Assembly (NCBI GenBank): GCA_019418195.1
Contig: DYCJ01000092.1
Span: forward strand, 3,104-8,660
DNA: 5,557 bases
Origin: Clostridiales bacterium
Lineage (GTDB): Bacteria; Bacillota; Clostridia; Lachnospirales; Lachnospiraceae
Reading direction: 5' to 3'
Shown: positions 1 through 5,557 of the stretch, piece by piece
Position numbering within the stretch: the first letter of the stretch is position 1
How the letters are laid out: every line of letters starts with the position of its first letter
Made by a program: the position numbers and the translations under genes
Notes under the pieces: generated by a model
The model's database searches: none
Told to the model about the DNA's origin: nothing
What the model saw: the letters and a program-made list of their open reading frames with translations, nothing else

Positions 1-3000
1 CCACAGCACTGATATAAGTTCCATCCTGTACGAACTCTTCCAGAGCCTGTGACGTCTCGTCGGAATATCCGATATAGCCGTCAATGAATACCCGGCAGCT
101 CTCGCCGCTGTCATCCTGGACCGTAATGCTCTCCACAATGCCTCCTGCAAGTGTAAAGTCAACAACCTTTCCTTTCACCCGCACAATTCTTCCGAAATTG
201 GTATCATAGTCATTTGCTTCTTTTGTCGTCACATCTGTGATCACTACGTCCTTACTGCCTTCCAGTACAGTCACGGAAATAGCTGACAGTTGTTTGTCCC
301 CGATGTACTCGCTGACAGATCCGGTCACCTGTACCTGGTCTCCCCGGCGGATATTGCTGTCGTCAATTGGGAATACGTTGATTCCGTTGCCTTCCTCGTC
401 CTGAATGTAGATGGTATTGAAGAATGCATTTCCGCTCTCGGCTGTTCCGTTTGCCACGGTTCCGATCACAGTGAACACTTCTCCGTCCTGACCTGCACGC
501 GCCTCCTGGATGGTGCTGATCTCAGGCTCGACTTTTACATCACTCAGGAGATTCTGTGCCATGATGCCGTTAGCATAAGATACCTGATCTTCTGCTGACA
601 CTTCAAAGTTGGAGCAGAATACGGTGCCGCACGCATAGACACGTCCGCTTCCCACAGCTTCTGTAGCCATGGATACAACTTCACCCTTCGGCACAACCGC
701 AGTGGACGCATCGTAGGGTGCGCTGTAGCTCAGTACCGGTTTGTCATGCCCCTGAGCCGGAGCCTTGCTGTTGATGGAGTAGGTCGTATCATGTCCATAT
801 ACAATCGCTTCACCCTCTCCTACACTGACAGAACATCCGGAGTAGGAACTGTATGTAAGTCCGGATTCCGCTACGCCTTCCAGAATGCTCTGGACTGCCG
901 GGTCTGTGCTGTCATAGTTGAAATCGTCAAAATACAGTCTGTACGGCTGTCCGCCGTTTTCATCCTGATCGATCAGCTCGTCGTCATTGATCCGCATAGT
1001 CGATCCCATGCCTTCCAACAGTTTGTTTGCCTGCTCGTAGGATGTATAGGGAAGTCCGCTGTTAGCGTCCTGATAATCTGCCAGACCGCATACTACAACG
1101 GTTCCGCCGCCGTTTACATAATCGCTGACTACTCTTACAAACTCATCCTCGAATACGCTGGGCTGAGCCTCTCCGGTATAATCGCTTGTATATTTCAGCG
1201 GTGCGGAGATCACGAAGAGAGATACATCCTGCAGCATCTCCGAAGTTACTTCCTCACCCGGCTGTACGATCTTCACCTGGATATTGTCCGAAGTTCCCAT
1301 ATTGATAAAATTGGTCATATTTCCGGAATAGTATCCGTTTACATAATCATTGTAATGAGTTCCGTCTATCAGCACTTTTGTGGCAATGGACGGATCGGAG
1401 ACGCTCAGCTTGAGCACATCCGTAAAGGTATATTCTTCTCCCCCGATCAGGGCTTTCAGTTCGGCGTTGATATTGAATCCGCCTGCCTGGTCTGCAGTGT
1501 ACGGGAAAGAATACGTAAAGGAGCCTCTTGCACCGATCACACCGTTATCCCCGATCTGTGATACATCCGCTGTGTGGAACGGCTCTGTCTGTCCTTCCAT
1601 TGTATATGTCAGGGATTCCACTGTCATATCGTCACTCAGGTTGTTGAAGATCTGACTGGAGATGTTGATATCGTCTCCTTTGATCGGCATAGCCACATCG
1701 CTGGATGTATTGGAGATTCCTGCATTTACGCTCTCGCCCGTCCACACCGGCGCGGTCACTGCGATCTGCTTGTCGGCCTGAGTAATTCTCAGATAATAAT
1801 ATCCGTAACCTGTGGAAAGATTATTAAATTCTACTGTCGCGCTGCCGCCTGTAAATGTCTTCTCCGCCAGCGTCTGTCCTCCGTTTACGATGACCTCCAC
1901 TTTCGTCTCACCGGTAGTGTCCGTCGGGTCGGATATTTCCGCTTTGATATTGATCTCATCCTGCTCGTCAAGGATCGACCCCATTGCATTTCCGTTCAGG
2001 GAATACAGGATGGACAGATCGTTGTCCTCTGTAGCGTATACGCGGTAGTTCTTCATCGCGTCGTAAATCGCATCCTCGGAAAGTCCGTCGGAGAGCACAA
2101 CGCTTCTTGCCGTGTTGGAGTCGCCCCAGTTGCCTTTGTGGTTGTCCTGATTGTTGGTCGGCGCCACATGCCATCCCTTGTCAAGGGCTCTTGTGTAATA
2201 GCTGTAGGACGGGAAATATCCCGAGCTTCCAATGGCTCCCTCACCGTTGCCCACTTCGATCAGCGTGATCTGATTGTCTATCACCGGATCATACAGTGCA
2301 AAATCCATGAAATCACCGAACGTATCTCCCGGATGGTTGAACTGAGAGATCGTCTCCGGATTCTCATTCAGGGTATTGTAGTAAGCTTCCAGTACTTCAT
2401 AGTTATCGCCTTTTCTGTAAGGCTCTGCGTTTCTGTTTTCAAATCCTTCGGAATTAAATGTATTGATATGTCCCGGTGCTCCGCCGGACCATGTCATTTC
2501 AAATCCGTAGATACCTACGAAATCGCCTTCCTGTGCTGTAATGGCTCTTGCGCCCTCACGTCCCTCTCTCCAGGAAGCATTTACTTCTTCGGCATTCTCG
2601 TCGCCCAGATGAGTTGTGCCTGCACTGGGAAGTCCGCTCTGTCCCTCAAAGGAGTTGGAGTGGTCTGTCAGTGCAAGGAAATCAAGGTTCTCTACATTTG
2701 CCGCGTGCTCGAACGCCTGCTCCACTGTACCGGTTCCGTCAGAAAGGTTTGTATGCGCATGTAACTGTCCGAAATACAGGCCGTAATCCTCGATCATCAT
2801 AGGCGCTTTATATGTAAAAGTATAGATCTCACCGGTCTGTGCTTCCGCATCTCCATTCTGGGGAATGTAAGCCAGCGCTTTTACGATGATCGGCTTATCT
2901 TTCTCCGGTGTGGCTGCGATTTCCAACGGCTCCGTATAGAGCTGCTCAGCATTTCCCGCCTCCGGATCCGCCGGCTCTGTTCCGTCAGTATTCATTGTGT

Positions 3001-4411
3001 AATAAATTTCTGCACCGTCCGCAGCTTCCAGACTGATCTTCTGTCCTTCCACCACGCTGGCGCCGCTCTTCGGAGATGCCCCCACCTCAAGGCCTTCTAC
3101 TGCCGAAGGCTCGTCAGAACCGCCGGGAACATCGGTCACTTTATAGAAGGCCAGCGCGAACATGCCCTCACTGCCCTCTGCGATGTTGTAGTATGCGCTC
3201 CAGTTTCCATTGCTGTCATACCACTCCATATATGCATTACGGACCGTATTCTTCACATAATAAAGTCCGTTTCCTGCGTCCTCAAGAACCCATTTGTCGT
3301 TTTTCTCACCCAGCGGCATGCTGGAATAACTGTCGCCCATGCCAATACTCTGACCGTCATGAGAAAAGCTGTATGTTCCGTCTCCGTTATCTTTTACAGT
3401 CCAGACATCCCTATCTGTATACCCGGAAAGTGTGCCATCGCTGTTTGCTGTCACATCTGTGCCTTTGTTGTAGAAACCGTTGTAGTCAGCGGAAAGGGCT
3501 TTGTTATATGCCGGCGCGTAGATCACAACCTGGTCCCCGTCTTCAGGCAGGGTTCCAGCTTCACCGCTGTCGGAAACAGTGTACTGCAGTGTCTGCACCG
3601 CGCTGTACACACCGTCCAGTACTGCCACGGCTTTCAGAGTACAGTCTTCCATAATTGCTGGCATATTGTCCGCACTGTAGAGTTCTCTTGCATCGTTTTC
3701 TTCATCTGCAGGATCACTTCCGTCCAGTGTGAAATAAATCTGTGCTCCGGATGTGGATGTAGTCAGTGTAACTGCTGTTCCGGAAGCCACATTTCCCGCC
3801 TGAGGAGCCGCCTGGGGCGCTGCTACCGTGCCTTCAGATGTACCGCCGGATTCTTCTTTGTACAGTGTGAATTCTGAAGGATATCCATTGGGATTTCCAC
3901 TTACCGTTGTAGTCTTGTAAGCCCGGAACTTGTTCTGACTGCTTCTGTTGCTTGCCAGGACAACCGTGTCATCTCCCTGACCGCTGAATGTGAACTTTCC
4001 GTCAGTGCATTCCCATTTCCACTGATACTCTGTAGCGGAAACACGAATTCCGTTTTCATTCCCCCCCTTTGGTACAAGAAACTTCCCGTCCATATCTTTG
4101 ATCGTAGCAGTATCTGCCGTAACAGCGATCTCCCAGACAGTCTCATCTGCCGGAGCGGACACCGTATCTCCCAGCGCTGTTCCAAGTTCATCTGCCGGCA
4201 GCCATGTGCCGTCAATTTTCTGCGGCGCATATCCGGTATCTGTGACCATGACATAACGGCCCGTGGTAAAATCCTGCTCTTCAGCAATCTTCCCGAAGGA
4301 AGTCTCTGCCGCCGAGGCGATCTGAGCCGGCAGCATGGACACAGCCATCAGAGCCGCCATACACAAGGCAGTCAGTCTTGCCCCCATTGCCGCTTTTCCT
4401 TTCTTTTTCAT
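1..4411 (-). CDS. Large secreted multidomain PHP (CehA/McbA-type) metallohydrolase, C-terminus missing
   Basis: A single unbroken frame of 1470 codons starts at ATG 4411 and is still open at the left edge. A signal peptide (about residues 1-35) marks it as exported. Domain order, read by eye: 36-185 beta-rich module; 200-282 chitobiase/hexosaminidase C-terminal-like module (LDGSDP, 229-234); 290-422 second beta-rich module; 438-533 second chitobiase-like module (DGTEP, 476-480); 545-770 PHP metallohydrolase with H551-x-H553, TDH (D583, H584), E638, H648, H693, D756-x-H758; 811-1009 Ig-like linkers; 1010-1290 glutamine-amidotransferase/DUF4350-like (GGGTVVVCG from 1101); 1294-1386 and 1387-1470 OB-fold-like. 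PHP proteins are metal-dependent phosphoesterases or related hydrolases; CehA and McbA cleave carbaryl, but the substrate here cannot be read from sequence. It follows yibE/F by 68 bases, probably in one operon. The missing C-terminus may hold a wall anchor. The PHP call is firm; other domain names are tentative. Confidence 0.92.
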   Translation of the reverse strand, partial: MKKKGKAAMGARLTALCMAALMAVSMLPAQIASAAETSFGKIAEEQDFTTGRYVMVTDTGYAPQKIDGTWLPADELGTALGDTVSAPADETVWEIAVTADTATIKDMDGKFLVPKGGNENGIRVSATEYQWKWECTDGKFTFSGQGDDTVVLASNRSSQNKFRAYKTTTVSGNPNGYPSEFTLYKEESGGTSEGTVAAPQAAPQAGNVASGTAVTLTTSTSGAQIYFTLDGSDPADEENDARELYSADNMPAIMEDCTLKAVAVLDGVYSAVQTLQYTVSDSGEAGTLPEDGDQVVIYAPAYNKALSADYNGFYNKGTDVTANSDGTLSGYTDRDVWTVKDNGDGTYSFSHDGQSIGMGDSYSSMPLGEKNDKWVLEDAGNGLYYVKNTVRNAYMEWYDSNGNWSAYYNIAEGSEGMFALAFYKVTDVPGGSDEPSAVEGLEVGASPKSGASVVEGQKISLEAADGAEIYYTMNTDGTEPADPEAGNAEQLYTEPLEIAATPEKDKPIIVKALAYIPQNGDAEAQTGEIYTFTYKAPMMIEDYGLYFGQLHAHTNLSDGTGTVEQAFEHAANVENLDFLALTDHSNSFEGQSGLPSAGTTHLGDENAEEVNASWREGREGARAITAQEGDFVGIYGFEMTWSGGAPGHINTFNSEGFENRNAEPYRKGDNYEVLEAYYNTLNENPETISQFNHPGDTFGDFMDFALYDPVIDNQITLIEVGNGEGAIGSSGYFPSYSYYTRALDKGWHVAPTNNQDNHKGNWGDSNTARSVVLSDGLSEDAIYDAMKNYRVYATEDNDLSILYSLNGNAMGSILDEQDEINIKAEISDPTDTTGETKVEVIVNGGQTLAEKTFTGGSATVEFNNLSTGYGYYYLRITQADKQIAVTAPVWTGESVNAGISNTSSDVAMPIKGDDINISSQIFNNLSDDMTVESLTYTMEGQTEPFHTADVSQIGDNGVIGARGSFTYSFPYTADQAGGFNINAELKALIGGEEYTFTDVLKLSVSDPSIATKVLIDGTHYNDYVNGYYSGNMTNFINMGTSDNIQVKIVQPGEEVTSEMLQDVSLFVISAPLKYTSDYTGEAQPSVFEDEFVRVVSDYVNGGGTVVVCGLADYQDANSGLPYTSYEQANKLLEGMGSTMRINDDELIDQDENGGQPYRLYFDDFNYDSTDPAVQSILEGVAESGLTYSSYSGCSVSVGEGEAIVYGHDTTYSINSKAPAQGHDKPVLSYSAPYDASTAVVPKGEVVSMATEAVGSGRVYACGTVFCSNFEVSAEDQVSYANGIMAQNLLSDVKVEPEISTIQEARAGQDGEVFTVIGTVANGTAESGNAFFNTIYIQDEEGNGINVFPIDDSNIRRGDQVQVTGSVSEYIGDKQLSAISVTVLEGSKDVVITDVTTKEANDYDTNFGRIVRVKGKVVDFTLAGGIVESITVQDDSGESCRVFIDGYIGYSDETSQALEEFVQDGTYISAV
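2..532 (-). other. Tandem OB-fold-like domains at the visible C-terminal end
   Basis: Residues 1294-1386 follow the pattern of bacterial extracellular OB-fold modules of the kind found in YhcR-like secreted nucleases. An EPEISTIQEAR entry is followed by GEVFTVIGTVANG, TIYIQDEEGNGINVF, RRGDQVQVTGSVSEYIGDKQ and a closing strand SAISVTVL. Residues 1387-1470 repeat the layout with GRIVRVKGKVVDF, ESITVQDDSGESCRVFIDG and a G-T-Y strand at the cut edge. Such modules often bind nucleic acid or glycans, but here they carry no catalytic residues of their own. The second copy is truncated by the window. Confidence 0.6.
2102..2779 (-). other. PHP catalytic domain (CehA/McbA-type) within the large protein
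   Basis: Residues about 545-770 hold the full set of PHP-style ligands in order. LHAHTNLSDG gives H551 and H553. DFLALTDHSN gives D583 and H584. GFEMTW gives E638. The following GGAPGHINTF has the G-H-x-N (H648) typical of the CehA/McbA group. QFNHPG gives H693, EVGNGEG sits where family members have E-V-x-N-G, and NNQDNHKG gives D756 and H758. These residues normally coordinate two or three metal ions (Zn, Mn or Fe) in a TIM-like barrel. No ligand appears to be missing, so the domain is predicted to be active. Substrate specificity cannot be inferred. Confidence 0.88.
4307..4411 (-). other. Signal peptide of the PHP protein
   Basis: The N-terminus reads MKKKGKAAMGARLTALCMAA and continues LMAVSMLPAQIASAAE. 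This gives a basic n-region (K2, K3, K4, K6, R12), a hydrophobic core from about L13 to L27, and an AxA-type site (ASA or SAA) for signal peptidase I, cutting after A34 or A35. C17 lies early in the hydrophobic core without a proper lipobox, so a lipoprotein is unlikely. Export through Sec is the natural reading. Confidence 0.88.
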
Positions 4412-4417
4412 CTTCAT

Positions 4418-4423
4418 CCTCCT
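4418..4423 (-). promoter_or_regulatory. Shine-Dalgarno AGGAGG that decides the start of the PHP gene
   Basis: A perfect AGGAGG ends directly against the first in-frame ATG (4417) but lies six bases before the second ATG (4411). Zero spacing is not usable and six bases is close to ideal, so translation most likely starts at 4411. The protein then begins MKKKGKAA rather than MKMKKKGKAA. Confidence 0.8.
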
Positions 4424-4449
4424 GTTCTGCAAAATAAATGTGTAGCTGC

Positions 4450-4472
4450 GGCGCCGTTTTATTTCCGGCGCC
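4450..4472 (-). terminator. GC-rich hairpin between yibE/F and the PHP gene (weak or attenuating terminator)
   Basis: On the minus strand GGCGCCG and CGGCGCC form a perfect 7-bp stem around a 9-base A-rich loop (GAAATAAAA). It starts eight bases after the yibE/F stop and ends 26 bases before the AGGAGG. No U-run follows immediately; a T-rich stretch (ATTTATTTT) comes about ten bases later. It is therefore not a canonical intrinsic terminator. It may stabilise the upstream mRNA end or partly attenuate readthrough into the PHP gene. On the plus strand it reads as a stem with a T-rich loop and has no gene to terminate. Confidence 0.45.
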
Positions 4473-4479
4473 ATCTATA

Positions 4480-5534
4480 TTAAACTCCCGCTCTTTTCCT
4501 GTGCGCCATAAGCCTTGCGCTGATAAAAGCCACGAGAGGAACGGTCAGCAGGATTCCAATAGAGCCTGCCACGCTCTGTACCACTTCCAGAGCAATGGAA
4601 TCCGTATTGATGAGCTGAAGAAACGGAATATTATAAGTCTGCACCAGAATCAGCATATTGAGAGACGAACCGGCAAAAGCCAAAATCAGTGTATTCGCCA
4701 TAGTTCCCATGGCATCCTTTCCGATCTGCATACCCGAGCGGAACAAGCTTCCCACAGAAGCCTCCGGATTCTGTTCCTTCATTTCCCATACCGATGACGC
4801 AATGCCAAGGGCCACATCCATCACTGCACCCAGCGCGGAGATCAGGACACCGCACACAAGAAGGCCGCTGACTTTCAGCCCCTGATCCGCTCCGTACAGG
4901 ATCAGATTTTCCGCCTCCTGCATATTAAATCCATTCATAGGAGAAAGGGACCCAACCACTGCCGCAGCAATGCCTGACACAAGGACGCCGCCGACACAGC
5001 CGCAGACTGCACAGAATGTCTTCTTTGAATATCCGTTTAAGAAGATCAGCCCCGCTGCCGCCGACACAGCCGACACAGCAATGGTTACCGGTATCGCCGG
5101 GACGCCACAGAGCAGGCAGGGAATCAGGATAAACCAGATGCAGCCCAGAGTAAGCAGAAGCCCTGCCAGGGCCCCCAGCCCCTTCTTTCCGCCCAGTGTT
5201 GCCAGCAGGATAAAGAAAATGAGCAGGAAACCGCCCAGAACAATTCCCCTGTCATAATTAAATACAGAAGCATAGTAGGAGCCGTTTTCATCTGTCATAA
5301 TCCTCACAATGATCCGGTCTCCCTGCTGGACATCTACATTAAACAATGCACTCATGTAATTCGTCACTGTCATGATCTCGTCTTTGTGATCTCCTGACAG
5401 GATCTGTATCTCCAGCTCCTGATCGCCCACGCGCCGGCCTTCTGCATTTTCGAAATCTTCCTGCGCATTATCCGACAGGACCGCCGTCACCTTTGCCGGT
5501 GCATAGACCAGTCTTCCGCTGTCTGGCGTTGTTT
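4480..5534 (-). CDS. YibE/F family membrane protein, N-terminus missing at contig end
   Basis: The frame ends at TAA 4482-4480 and is open to the end of genuine sequence; 350 complete codons are visible (5532 to 4483). Counting from the internal GTG at 5490 as residue 1, residues 1-80 form a soluble beta-rich part (EIQILSGDHKDE, QQGDRIIVRI) typical of the N-terminal region of YibE/F proteins. About seven membrane segments follow (near 82-100, 104-130, 133-153, 158-181, 205-230, 262-285, 303-325). Family signatures are GAVMDVALGIASSVWEM (221-237) and GKDAMGTMANTLILAFAG (257-274). The family is named after Lactococcus yibE/yibF; its biochemical role is not established, though it is usually called a permease-like or membrane protein. 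The lost part should contain the true start and a signal or first membrane helix. GTG 5490 is not the start: the reading frame and family-like sequence (GRLVYAPAKV) continue upstream until the adapter at 5535. Confidence 0.93.
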
Positions 5535-5557
5535 CTGTCTCTTATACACATCTGACG
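5535..5557. other. Nextera/Tn5 adapter read-through, not genomic
   Basis: The reverse complement of these 23 bases is CGTC followed by the 19-bp Tn5 mosaic end AGATGTGTATAAGAGACAG. CGTC is exactly what precedes the mosaic end in the Illumina Nextera read-1 transposase adapter; the read-2 adapter has different bases there. The match runs to the last base of the window, as expected of an untrimmed adapter at a contig end. It carries a stop (TAA, minus strand 5544-5542) in frame with yibE/F that is purely artefactual. Confidence 0.96.

Noticed and set aside
746..2764. Long plus-strand open frames (746-1561 and 1574-2764) that could be read as genes of 271 and 396 residues
   Set aside because: Both lie wholly opposite the minus-strand PHP gene, which has recognisable domains and catalytic motifs there. 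The plus-strand translations are Cys-, Arg- and Ser-rich with no known motif, and no ribosome binding site stands out. They are antisense shadows of the codon bias.
3076..3877. Overlapping plus-strand frames of 192 and 172 residues
   Set aside because: They are opposite the second beta-rich and chitobiase-like modules. Their composition is Cys/His/Arg/Pro-rich or otherwise unlike a natural protein, and they overlap each other in different frames.
4061..4067. Run of seven C on the plus strand as a possible frameshift in the PHP gene
   Set aside because: Translation across it stays in frame (FLVPKGGNENGIRV), and the protein before and after reads as one continuous module, so there is no sign of an indel.
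4424..4479. A separate promoter for the PHP gene in the intergenic gap
   Set aside because: No pair of -35 and -10 boxes with acceptable spacing is visible on the minus strand; the AT-rich pieces are the hairpin loop and the stretch just before the ribosome binding site.
4658..5257. Plus-strand frames at 4658-4885 and 4970-5257 and a minus-strand frame at 4631-4855
   Set aside because: All lie within yibE/F, whose family signatures and membrane segments cover this stretch in another frame.
5535..5557. A genuine Tn5 or IS50 end (mobile element)
   Set aside because: The 19-bp sequence is the engineered mosaic end, and the next bases match the synthetic Nextera read-1 adapter. No transposase or IS50 sequence is present, and the match runs to the very end of the contig.

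Overview
This is a 5.56 kb contig-end fragment from a Firmicute, most likely a Lachnospiraceae-type gut Clostridium. That placement is inferred from three things: roughly even base composition with many AGA/GGA/ATA-type codons, a strong AGGAGG ribosome binding site, and the pairing of a one-piece YibE/F membrane protein with a huge modular secreted protein. No rRNA or marker gene fixes the taxon.

Both real genes lie on the minus strand and read from right to left. At the right is a YibE/F-family membrane protein (5534 to 4480), whose N-terminus is cut off by the end of the contig. After a 68-base gap with a GC-rich hairpin and a perfect AGGAGG comes a very large secreted protein (4411 to 1). 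It runs off the left edge after 1470 codons without a stop. In order it shows a signal peptide, two tandem [ligand-binding-like + chitobiase/hexosaminidase C-terminal-like] units, a PHP metallohydrolase domain of the CehA/McbA type with its metal ligands visible, Ig-like linker modules, a glutamine-amidotransferase-like domain, and two OB-fold-like domains. The large plus-strand open frames across 290-3877 are antisense shadows of this gene.

The last 23 bases (5535-5557) are not genomic. They are the reverse complement of the Tn5 mosaic end plus the tail of the Illumina Nextera read-1 adapter. Real sequence ends at 5534. The adapter creates a false in-frame stop upstream of yibE/F, which makes the gene look complete from an internal GTG.

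The two genes probably share a transcript: same strand, short gap, no convincing terminator between them. The layout suggests a membrane permease-like protein made together with an exported, metal-dependent phosphoesterase or amidohydrolase-like enzyme. A functional link between them is inference only. I see no CRISPR array, RNA gene, insertion sequence or phage gene. The most unusual item is the architecture of the secreted PHP protein, not a clearly new system.
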